Positions 6,971-13,463 of a stretch of 13,478 bases of DNA are shown here, piece after piece. The stretch is from assembly GCA_024709705.1 (NCBI GenBank), contig JANJWE010000109.1, positions 1 through 13,478 on the forward strand, written 5' to 3'. The first letter of the stretch is position 1; every line of letters starts with the position of its first letter. The notes under the pieces were generated by a model. That model was not told where the DNA came from. It saw only the letters and a list, made by a program, of their open reading frames with translations, and searched no databases. The DNA comes from Flavobacterium sp. (GTDB lineage Bacteria > Bacteroidota > Bacteroidia > Flavobacteriales > Flavobacteriaceae). A program made the translations under genes and the position numbers.

Positions 6971-7945
6971 ATGAGCAAAGGACCTATTAGTCAATTTATT
7001 GAAAAAAATTATCTTCACTTCAATGCCGCTGCACTTGTTGATGCTGCAAAAGGCTACGAACAACATTTACTTGAAAACGGTAAAATGATGATTACCCTTG
7101 CCGGTGCCATGAGTACAGCCGAATTGGGAAAATCATTAGCCGAAATGATTCGTCAGGACAAAGTACACATAATTTCATGTACCGGTGCCAATTTGGAAGA
7201 GGATATTATGAACCTTGTTGCTCATAACTCCTACAAAAGAGTTCCCAATTACAGAGATTTGAGTCCGCAAGAGGAATGGGATTTATTGGAAAACCATTAC
7301 AATAGAGTAACTGATACTTGTATACCAGAAGAAGAAGCATTTAGACGTTTGCAGTCGCACTTGTATGACATTTGGAATAATGCAGATTCAAAAGGAGAGC
7401 GATATTTCCCCCATGAGTTTATGTATCAAATGATTAATTCGGGTGTATTAAAGCAATATTACGAAATTGACCCCAAAGACTCATGGATGGTAGCAGCTGC
7501 CGAAAAAAACTTGCCTATTGTTGTTCCAGGATGGGAAGATAGCACCATGGGTAACATTTTTGCCTCCTATTGCATTAAAGGTGAATTCAAACCAACCACC
7601 ATGAAAAGTGGTATTGAATACATGATGTGGTTGGCAGATTGGTATCCAAAAAATTCAACAGGTAAAGGAGTAGGCTTTTTCCAAATTGGAGGAGGAATTG
7701 CCGGTGATTTCCCAATTTGTGTAGTACCTATGTTATACCAAGACATGGAAATGCATGACATCCCTTTTTGGAGTTATTTTTGTCAAATTTCTGATTCAAC
7801 CACAAGTTACGGCTCCTATTCCGGTGCTGTGCCAAACGAAAAAATAACTTGGGGTAAACTCGATATAACCACACCCAAATTTATCATAGAATCCGATGCT
7901 ACCATTGTAGCCCCATTAATATTTGCTTACTTACTTGATTTATAA
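6971..7945 (+). CDS. Deoxyhypusine-synthase-like protein, candidate homospermidine synthase
   Basis: A 324-residue member of the deoxyhypusine synthase family, NAD-dependent enzymes that move an aminobutyl group between amines. The Rossmann-like NAD region begins at TLAGAMSTAELG (42-53) and continues with SCTGANLEEDI (69-79). VPGWEDSTMGN lies at 186-196 and FFQIGGGIAG at 236-245. The catalytic lysine, equivalent to human K329, is K296 in TWGKLD, with E290 and W294 also kept. Against the human enzyme as I recall it, the spermidine-contacting H288 becomes D246, K287 becomes G245 and D316 becomes Y283, so the amine pocket differs. Bacteria lack eIF5A, hence the classical protein substrate is absent. 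Position behind speA and the known abundance of homospermidine in Flavobacteriaceae suggest a polyamine synthase; this is inference. The small acidic protein follows after 11 bases. Confidence 0.85.
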   Translation: MSKGPISQFIEKNYLHFNAAALVDAAKGYEQHLLENGKMMITLAGAMSTAELGKSLAEMIRQDKVHIISCTGANLEEDIMNLVAHNSYKRVPNYRDLSPQEEWDLLENHYNRVTDTCIPEEEAFRRLQSHLYDIWNNADSKGERYFPHEFMYQMINSGVLKQYYEIDPKDSWMVAAAEKNLPIVVPGWEDSTMGNIFASYCIKGEFKPTTMKSGIEYMMWLADWYPKNSTGKGVGFFQIGGGIAGDFPICVVPMLYQDMEMHDIPFWSYFCQISDSTTSYGSYSGAVPNEKITWGKLDITTPKFIIESDATIVAPLIFAYLLDL

Positions 7946-7956
7946 CAGATTTTTTT

Positions 7957-8403
7957 ATGAGAAGAATTATTGTTTACTATGCCAAACTTACCAATGATAT
8001 CTTATCCTTATTAGTGGAAAAATTTCCAGATGGATATGAAGATACCGATATTATACGTTTTAGAAATGCTCAAAACGAATTGGTTGAAGCCGTTGAAGTG
8101 CGTACAGAGGATACCATTTACTTAGTGAAAGTAAGTAAAAAACTGGCTACTCGTATTGAAAACTTTGAAGAAGACGACGATTTAGATGTAGAAGTTGAAA
8201 CAATTGCTCCGGTAAAAGGACTCGATCTAGACGACGACATCGATGAAGTTGATGTTGATGAAGAAGATGAAGATGCTCCTTCTGATGATGATACTGAAGT
8301 GGATTTGTTGAAAGATGCCGGTGGCTCTGATGATGACGATGACGATGACGATGATTTTGAAGATGAACCATCTGATGAAGAAGACGAAGATGACGATTAT
8401 TAA
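7957..8403 (+). CDS. Small conserved protein with very acidic Asp/Glu tail
   Basis: A 148-residue protein with two parts. Residues 1 to about 65 form a compact, mixed-composition segment (MRRIIVYYAKLTNDI, KFPDGYEDTDIIRFRN, VEVRTEDTIYLVKVS) that looks like a small folded domain. Residues from about 66 to the end are almost all Asp, Glu, Val, Ser and Pro, with a run of nine consecutive Asp and a tail ending in DEEDEDDDY. I recall similar flavobacterial proteins labelled 'DNA primase' or hypothetical, but no primase motif (zinc finger or TOPRIM) can be seen, so I do not support that label. It starts 11 bases after the deoxyhypusine-synthase-like gene and is almost certainly in the same transcript. 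The acidic tail might bind polyamines, basic proteins or divalent metals, or mimic nucleic acid. Function is unknown. Confidence 0.8.
   Translation: MRRIIVYYAKLTNDILSLLVEKFPDGYEDTDIIRFRNAQNELVEAVEVRTEDTIYLVKVSKKLATRIENFEEDDDLDVEVETIAPVKGLDLDDDIDEVDVDEEDEDAPSDDDTEVDLLKDAGGSDDDDDDDDDFEDEPSDEEDEDDDY
8328..8355 (+). repeat. GAY trinucleotide repeat encoding poly-Asp
   Basis: Near-perfect tandem GAT/GAC codons inside the acidic tail of the preceding CDS encode nine consecutive Asp residues. Length change by replication slippage would add or remove whole Asp codons without a frameshift, so the tail length may vary between strains. Confidence 0.7.
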
Positions 8404-8408
8404 AATAT

Positions 8409-8435
8409 AAAAGGAGCTTTAAAAGCTCCTTTTTT
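8409..8435. terminator. Terminator shared by the acidic-tail gene and the DinB-family gene
   Basis: A perfect 10-bp stem AAAAGGAGCT (8409-8418) with AGCTCCTTTT (8424-8433) has a 5-base loop and a T-tract running to 8435. It begins 6 bases after the plus-strand stop, and its T-tract overlaps the stop codon of the minus-strand DinB-family gene (8434-8436). The A-rich left arm gives a weaker T-tract on the minus strand, so it may act in both directions. Confidence 0.85.
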
Positions 8436-8952
8436 AATTCAAATATCTTTCACGTATTATTTTTTCATGATGGCTCTGATGGCCAATACAAATAAACCCA
8501 ATGGCACGCACAGAAACCGATTTTTCTGAGGCTATTCCCAATTGGGTGAGTTGTTCTTGAGTAAATGTTTTAAATAAGATGCTTGTCGTTTTGCGAACTA
8601 ATTCAAACTCTTCCAGTAGTTCGGCAAAATCTCTACTATTGGCCTGTGCTGCATTAACATAGTTGTTTTCATCAAATCCGGGTAAAGAAGTTTGGTCTTT
8701 TCGAGCAATTCGCAAGGCTCTGTATGCAAAAATACGTTCGGCATCTATTAAATGTTGTACGATATCTTTAATAGTCCATTTGCCTTCGGCATAACGATAT
8801 TCGTACTTTTCTTGGGGAATGGATTTTAAAAAGTCAAGAAACCTTTTCAAAGAAAACTGTAATTCACTTAATAATTCAACATCACCCAATGCTTCAATGT
8901 AAGGTTTATAATAAAGAGCATATTCCGTGGATTGTAACTGTGTTGATTTCAT
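8434..8952 (-). CDS. DinB-family putative metal-dependent protein
   Basis: A 172-residue four-helix-bundle protein of the DinB/YfiT type. The family's metal-binding histidine triad is visible: H67 in IVQHLIDAER on the second helix, and H158 and H162 in the closing GHQSHHEKII motif. KWTIKDIVQHL is the usual helix-2 signature, and PGFDENNYV (91-99) is the loop commonly seen in the subgroup that includes bacillithiol-type transferases. Roles in this family include thiol-dependent transfer and detoxification, and many members remain uncharacterised, so the reaction cannot be assigned. It lies 88 bases behind ppc in the same direction without a strong terminator between them, so some co-transcription is possible. 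It converges on the polyamine block. Confidence 0.8.
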   Translation of the reverse strand: MKSTQLQSTEYALYYKPYIEALGDVELLSELQFSLKRFLDFLKSIPQEKYEYRYAEGKWTIKDIVQHLIDAERIFAYRALRIARKDQTSLPGFDENNYVNAAQANSRDFAELLEEFELVRKTTSILFKTFTQEQLTQLGIASEKSVSVRAIGFICIGHQSHHEKIIRERYLN

Positions 8953-9040
8953 TTAATCTATCTTTTTGGTAAAACAATCTATTTTTTTAAGCTGGAAAAC
9001 CATAAAATCGTTCCTGTTCCGGAATAAAATTTAAAACTCA

Positions 9041-11614
9041 TTAAGCCGAATTCCTACTGGCGTTAATATTACCAAACAAAGATCGAGTCACAATTTTTTC
9101 GTAAGTCTCCAATCGTTTCAAATCGGGATTTTTCTGTTTTTTTATTTCGTTTATCTTCAATAGAGCATACTGCTGAATGGTTAATAAAGGCAACACAATT
9201 TGTTCTCTAATTTCAATTGAGGCTTTTCCATCGGGGTAATTTTCCATTAATTCGGTAAATCCGGATAATTTCAACAACAACCTTTTGGTTTCCAGATATT
9301 CATCGTAGATAATTTGCCAAAAGGGACCAAACTCTTCATCTTTTTGCATATAGGCGGTTAAAGGGAAAAACGATTTACACAAAGCCATCATACTATTTTC
9401 CATTAACGTTTTGAAAAAAAGAGAATTTTGATACATTTGGCTCACTTTATCCCATTGATTCGTTTCTTCAAAATATTTCAAAGCGGTTCCTACACCAAAA
9501 AAACCAGGGACATTTTGTTTTAATTGACTCCACGATCCTACAAATGGAATAGCTCTCAAATCGTTAAAATCTAATTTTTCAGATTTAGTACGTTTAGAGG
9601 GGCGGCTTCCAATATTGGTCTTTGCATAATAATTTAAGGTACTCATTTGTTCCAAATAGGGAATAAATTTAGGATGCTGTTTGAAATTCAAATAGGCCTC
9701 GTAACTCAGTTGTGATAATTGATTTAAAACTTCATAATCCAATGGAGACAATTTAACAAGTCCGTTATTAAAAACCCTATTGGTTACCCCGGCACTCAAC
9801 AAATTCTCCAAATTATATCTACACGAATCTAAAGTTCCAAAATTTGAACTAATGGTTTGTCCTTGAACTGTTATTTGAATTTGCTTATTTTCAATTTCAG
9901 AGCCTAACGAAGCATAAAACTTGTGTGTTTTCCCACCACCACGAGCCGGAGGTCCTCCTCTGCCATCAAAAAACAGAACTTCGATACCGTATTTCATTGA
10001 AATTGCGGTTAAACTTTCTTTGGCTTTATAAATACTCCAATTGGCCATCAAATAGCCACCGTCTTTTGTTCCGTCTGAAAAGCCTAACATAACGGTTTGA
10101 ACATTATTTCTATTTTTGAGATGCTCTCGGTATCGTTTATTGGAGTAAAGCTGTTCCATAATTGAATCTGCAGCATGTAGATCTACCACCGATTCAAATA
10201 AGGGTACAATATCTACTGAGGGATTTTCCCAACCGCATAATTGAAAGATGGCAAAAGTTTCCATAACATTTAGGGCACTTTCATTGTTACTGATAATGTA
10301 TCGATTGCATCCCCATTCCCCATTTTTTGACTGAATAGTTTTCATAGCCAAAATAGAACTAATTGTAGAACAAGTCAACTCATTAGAAAAATCGGATTCA
10401 GATAAATTACTTTTTACATTTGATAGTAATTCAAGTTTATTTTCTTCATCCATTTCAAAATAATTGGATGGGAAAAGTGAATGCTCTTGAGCAACAATGT
10501 CTTGAAAAACGTTTTTATGAATTTTGCTATTTTGACGTATATCTAAAGTGGCAAAGTGAAATCCGAATAGATTAAACTTACTGATTAATAAATCTACTTC
10601 ATCCAAATACAAAGATTGAAAATCTCTGACAATCAACATTCTGATTTTTTTTAAACCCTCGTAAAACTCTTGTGGTGTAAGATAGATTTCACCCCTGGAA
10701 TAAAAAACAGAGCGGTATAATTTGCTCTCCAAATCGGCTATAAGTGCATCAACTTCTTTGAATGTGAGTTTTCGTTTTAGCTTTCTAATATCGGAATAGT
10801 AACATTTCAAAACCGAAGTGCGTAATCTATCGGCTACTTGAAGGGTAATTTCTGTGGTAACATAAGGATTTCCGTCTCTGTCTCCACCGGGCCAAAATCC
10901 CAAATTAAAAATGGGATTGGTTAACTCTTCACCATCGTAAATATTTTTTTGAATGTATTGAACCATATTTCCCAAAGTAGGATAAAACACATTTTCGAGA
11001 TACCAAATTAGGCTTACAGCCTCGTCAAAAGGAGTGGGTTTTTCTTTCTTTATAAAAGGTGTCTTTCCCAGTTGAGCCAATAATTGTTTGATTTGAATTA
11101 AATCATTGTTTCGCAAAGCATCTGTTAAGTCGGTAATAATACCCAGAACAGAACCGGGATAAAATTGAGTTGGATGAGCTGTAAGTACGGTACGCACTTT
11201 GAAATGTTTTAAAAATGCTTTTAACTCCTTTACTTTGGTCCGCTGTTCTGCTTTTTCTTTCACATCTCGTAATGAACCTCTGCCTTCCATATGATTGACC
11301 ACAGGAAAAGCAGCATCTTCGATAGCATCAAATAAAACAATTTGGCGTTCTACATATTGAATAAAACGAAACATTAAATCGATTTTTTCATCTTCAGAGG
11401 GTTGCTCCAAATATTTAGAAGCGAAAAAATCGAATATTTCTTCAGGGCTTTGCTGATTCTTAAAACCGTTTTCGCAAACTTCGGAAAATAAAGGTAAAAG
11501 TACTCCCGTATTATCAATAGCATCAAAGGGTAAAGTTATAAATACACTATTGTATATTTGAAATTTAGATAACACATTTTGTTGAAAACGCTCAATTCTG
11601 GGAAGGGTATACAT
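9041..11614 (-). CDS. ppc: Phosphoenolpyruvate carboxylase
   Basis: Carboxylates phosphoenolpyruvate with bicarbonate to oxaloacetate, the anaplerotic feed of the TCA cycle, in the cytoplasm. From the ATG at 11614 the protein has 857 residues, close to the usual 850-950. Signatures in order: VLTAHPTQ with catalytic H147, GFWPGGDRDGNP (239-250), LDIRQNS (from 357), MLGFSDGTKDGG (509-520), FFDGRGGPPARGGG (548-561), GSRPSKR (669-675), and the C-terminal ASRNSA. Three family motifs deviate: TAHPTE reads TAHPTQ, the FHGRGG histidine (H579 in E. coli) is Asp, and the usual C-terminal NTG is NSA. An upstream in-frame extension of 34 codons is rejected because it runs through the regulator's terminator. 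Aspartate and acetyl-CoA regulation cannot be judged from this. It probably has its own promoter. Confidence 0.92.
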   Translation of the reverse strand: MYTLPRIERFQQNVLSKFQIYNSVFITLPFDAIDNTGVLLPLFSEVCENGFKNQQSPEEIFDFFASKYLEQPSEDEKIDLMFRFIQYVERQIVLFDAIEDAAFPVVNHMEGRGSLRDVKEKAEQRTKVKELKAFLKHFKVRTVLTAHPTQFYPGSVLGIITDLTDALRNNDLIQIKQLLAQLGKTPFIKKEKPTPFDEAVSLIWYLENVFYPTLGNMVQYIQKNIYDGEELTNPIFNLGFWPGGDRDGNPYVTTEITLQVADRLRTSVLKCYYSDIRKLKRKLTFKEVDALIADLESKLYRSVFYSRGEIYLTPQEFYEGLKKIRMLIVRDFQSLYLDEVDLLISKFNLFGFHFATLDIRQNSKIHKNVFQDIVAQEHSLFPSNYFEMDEENKLELLSNVKSNLSESDFSNELTCSTISSILAMKTIQSKNGEWGCNRYIISNNESALNVMETFAIFQLCGWENPSVDIVPLFESVVDLHAADSIMEQLYSNKRYREHLKNRNNVQTVMLGFSDGTKDGGYLMANWSIYKAKESLTAISMKYGIEVLFFDGRGGPPARGGGKTHKFYASLGSEIENKQIQITVQGQTISSNFGTLDSCRYNLENLLSAGVTNRVFNNGLVKLSPLDYEVLNQLSQLSYEAYLNFKQHPKFIPYLEQMSTLNYYAKTNIGSRPSKRTKSEKLDFNDLRAIPFVGSWSQLKQNVPGFFGVGTALKYFEETNQWDKVSQMYQNSLFFKTLMENSMMALCKSFFPLTAYMQKDEEFGPFWQIIYDEYLETKRLLLKLSGFTELMENYPDGKASIEIREQIVLPLLTIQQYALLKINEIKKQKNPDLKRLETYEKIVTRSLFGNINASRNSA

Positions 11615-11630
11615 AAAAACAGATTTAGCA

Positions 11631-11638
11631 CTAAAATA
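11631..11638 (-). promoter_or_regulatory. Possible ppc promoter, -7 element
   Basis: On the minus strand TATTTTAG matches TAnnTTTG at seven of eight positions and ends 16 bases before the ppc ATG, a spacing like the other promoters here. No TTG is visible at the -33 distance. A second near match, TAAATCTG (11620-11627), would make the message leaderless. Support is limited, but a promoter is expected because a terminator lies just upstream. Confidence 0.3.
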
Positions 11639-11673
11639 AGAAATTAATTGAAGAAATATCTGATTTAAAAGAA

Positions 11674-11708
11674 ATAAAAAAACCCTCTCAGTTTGGTGTG
11701 AAAGGGTT
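11674..11708 (-). terminator. Terminator of the Lrp/AsnC regulator gene
   Basis: Read on the minus strand, AACCCTTTCA (11708-11699) pairs with TGAGAGGGTT (11690-11681) as a 10-bp stem with one G-U wobble and an 8-base loop, followed by a T-rich tract. It starts 20 bases past the regulator's stop and ends about 60 bases before the ppc start. This insulates ppc from the regulator gene. Confidence 0.85.
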
Positions 11709-11728
11709 CTTTGCAAAGTAGGATTCGA

Positions 11729-12208
11729 TTACATATTCTTAAAAATAGTATGCATCAAACGTTTTTTATCATTGATACTTTCTTCCAAAGAAATCATAGT
11801 TTCAGTTCGGTATACACCATCAATATCATCAATCATAAAGATAACATCTTTGGCATGTTTGGTATCCTTTGCTCTAATTTTACAAAAAATGTTGAATTTA
11901 CCGGTAGTAACGTGAGCAACAGTTACAAAAGGAATTTCATTTATTCTTTCTAGTACAAACTTAGTTTGAGAGGTATTATTCAAAAATACACCAACGTATG
12001 CAATGAAGGAATATCCTAACTTTTCATAATCCAAAGTTAAAGAAGAACCCATGATGATACCGGCGTCTTCCATTTTTTTTACTCTCACGTGAACCGTACC
12101 CGCAGATATCAATAATTTCTTGGCAATATCAGTAAAAGGAACTCTTGTATTATCAATTAACATATCAAGGATTTGATGATCTACTTCATCCAAACGAAAC
12201 TTGCTCAT
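11729..12208 (-). CDS. Lrp/AsnC-family transcriptional regulator
   Basis: A 159-residue DNA-binding regulator of the feast/famine type, usually controlled by an amino acid. Residues 5-55 form the winged helix-turn-helix (LDEVDHQILDML, then FTDIAKKLLISAGTVHVRVKKMEDAGII). Residues from about 65 to 150 form the RAM ligand-binding/oligomerisation domain, with FVTVAHVTTGKFNIFCKIRAKD holding the conserved glycine loop that lines the effector pocket. Length and domain order are typical. The specific effector and target genes cannot be inferred. Neighbouring lysine, proline, aromatic and PEP metabolism genes are possible targets but nothing in the sequence proves it. Members of this family often repress their own gene, and a direct repeat lies in its leader. 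It is separated from the M14 gene by 73 bases and ended by its own terminator. Confidence 0.9.
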   Translation of the reverse strand: MSKFRLDEVDHQILDMLIDNTRVPFTDIAKKLLISAGTVHVRVKKMEDAGIIMGSSLTLDYEKLGYSFIAYVGVFLNNTSQTKFVLERINEIPFVTVAHVTTGKFNIFCKIRAKDTKHAKDVIFMIDDIDGVYRTETMISLEESINDKKRLMHTIFKNM

Positions 12209-12210
12209 AG

Positions 12211-12235
12211 TAATGTTTATTTATTAGTGTTTATT
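12211..12235 (-). promoter_or_regulatory. Direct repeat in the regulator leader, possible autoregulatory operator
   Basis: Two 11-base copies, TAATGTTTATT (12211-12221) and TAGTGTTTATT (12225-12235, plus-strand orientation), match at 10 of 11 positions and start 14 bases apart. They lie between the regulator's ATG and a near-match -7 element (TTCATTTG on the minus strand, 12243-12250). Their location directly in the leader of an Lrp-type gene suggests self-binding, but the region is very AT-rich and such repeats can occur by chance. Confidence 0.3.
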
Positions 12236-12281
12236 ATAGGTACAAATGAAATACATTTTATTTAATAAAAAAACGATTTTG

Positions 12282-13436
12282 TTAATTTTTTAATAAACCA
12301 TTAACAAATACTTTATCGTTTTCTAACTCAAAATCAACTTTTTCATCAATTTTCGGAAAATCATTCGGATGGTTTACAATCATCTGGCCCTCTAAATCAT
12401 ACTCTATGTGTCCAAAATAACCTTTCAAATCACCCAGACTGGAAATATAAGCTTCTAAATGAATGTCACCGTTTTTTAAAACCTCCTTATATTGAGCTGC
12501 AAAATTGGTAATAATTTTTGAATTATCATAATTTATTTTAGCATTTCGATAAACAATATCGAAAAAACAGATATTATTTTGAGGAATTTTCAAATAATAT
12601 GAAGTTTTATTGATAACTATATCGTTTTCGTAAAGTATCGAAAAACTGTAAAATAAACTCAACCCAACATACATTCGTGTTTTTTCTCTTGCATAATCCT
12701 CTTGATAATGTCCTGCTTCAAACAAAACTGTAGGTACACCAAGCTGCTGAAAAGTATCTCCAACACAATTTCTATTAAAACCATCTTCAAACCTACCTAT
12801 TTGATTAGGCAATTCATTTTGTAATAACTCTGCTATACCTGAAATTAAATTTATAGCTTTTTGACGAACCCCATTTATACTTCGATTTTCATCAAAGGAA
12901 GGTGCCAAAAACGAAATTGTAGCCGGTTTTCCGGAATCACCAACACCAAATATAGTTCTCTGGTCATGTAAATTAAAACAAAAGTCGGGCTTAAAATTCA
13001 TAAAAGTATTATACAATAACCTACTTTCCGGTTGCGACAGATTAATGAAATCTCTATTTAAATCTACTCCATTAGCATTCACGCGTGTATAATTTTCAGC
13101 TCCATCCGGATTTAGAATTGGAAAAATAAGAAATGTAAAATGCGATTTCCATTCAGAAGCAAGTTCGCAATCTGAATCTAAAAAAAGCATAAAATCAACT
13201 AAAGCTTTAGTAGTTGTTGATTCATTGCCGTGCATCTGAGACCAAATTAAAATTTTCACCGAACCACAACCCAAACGATAGGATGGAATAGGTTTCTGAT
13301 TTACAGAAAACCCTAAAACACTTTTGCATTGATTCAAATTTGAATCCTTCAAAACAGATTCAACTTTTTCCAAAGTAATATACCTGCCTTTTAAATTATG
13401 TGCTTTGTATTGGTTGTAAATTGTGTTAGCGTTCAT
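12282..13436 (-). CDS. M14-family zinc carboxypeptidase-like protein
   Basis: A 384-residue zinc metallopeptidase-like protein of the M14/succinylglutamate-desuccinylase fold. The zinc ligands are H69 and E72 in the HxxE motif of QMHGNEST, and H157 in FNLHDQR. Substrate-carboxylate residues are N127/R128 in DLNRDF (125-130), preceded by NPDGAENYTR (109-118), and the general base is E240 in VLFEAGH. All catalytic residues are kept, so it should be active. The N-terminus shows no signal peptide, pointing to a cytoplasmic enzyme. Residues from about 265 to the end form a C-terminal extension that I cannot assign, perhaps a beta-rich accessory domain. Substrate is unknown: peptide C-termini, murein peptides or acyl-amino acids are all possible for this fold. 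It has its own -7 element. No strong terminator precedes the regulator gene. Confidence 0.82.
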   Translation of the reverse strand: MNANTIYNQYKAHNLKGRYITLEKVESVLKDSNLNQCKSVLGFSVNQKPIPSYRLGCGSVKILIWSQMHGNESTTTKALVDFMLFLDSDCELASEWKSHFTFLIFPILNPDGAENYTRVNANGVDLNRDFINLSQPESRLLYNTFMNFKPDFCFNLHDQRTIFGVGDSGKPATISFLAPSFDENRSINGVRQKAINLISGIAELLQNELPNQIGRFEDGFNRNCVGDTFQQLGVPTVLFEAGHYQEDYAREKTRMYVGLSLFYSFSILYENDIVINKTSYYLKIPQNNICFFDIVYRNAKINYDNSKIITNFAAQYKEVLKNGDIHLEAYISSLGDLKGYFGHIEYDLEGQMIVNHPNDFPKIDEKVDFELENDKVFVNGLLKN

Positions 13437-13455
13437 CTTTCAATTTTTACAATTA

Positions 13456-13463
13456 CAAAGGTA
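13456..13463 (-). promoter_or_regulatory. M14 peptidase gene promoter, -7 element
   Basis: On the minus strand TACCTTTG is an exact TAnnTTTG match ending 19 bases before the ATG at 13436. Expected leader length is about 13-15 nt. The -33 element would fall at or beyond the window edge. Confidence 0.6.

Noticed and set aside
6971..7945. A true deoxyhypusine synthase acting on eIF5A
   Set aside because: Bacteria do not have eIF5A, no eIF5A-like gene is nearby, and several human spermidine-binding positions are replaced. Family membership is kept but the classical function is not supported.
8147..8371. A His-rich minus-strand frame opposite the acidic tail
   Set aside because: It is the antisense of the GAT/GAC/GAA repeats, which automatically reads as His/Leu-rich codons. 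It is a composition artefact of the real gene.
7957..8403. DNA primase
   Set aside because: I recall this label for related flavobacterial proteins, but no zinc finger, TOPRIM or other primase motif is visible in 148 residues. It is more likely a carried-over misannotation.
9000..9040. Possible terminator between ppc and the DinB-family gene (TTCC/GGAA)
   Set aside because: Only a 4-bp stem with no adjacent T-tract. Too weak to call.
11711..11953. Plus-strand 80-codon frame opposite the Lrp-type regulator
   Set aside because: It lies antisense to a well-supported gene and has no recognisable features.
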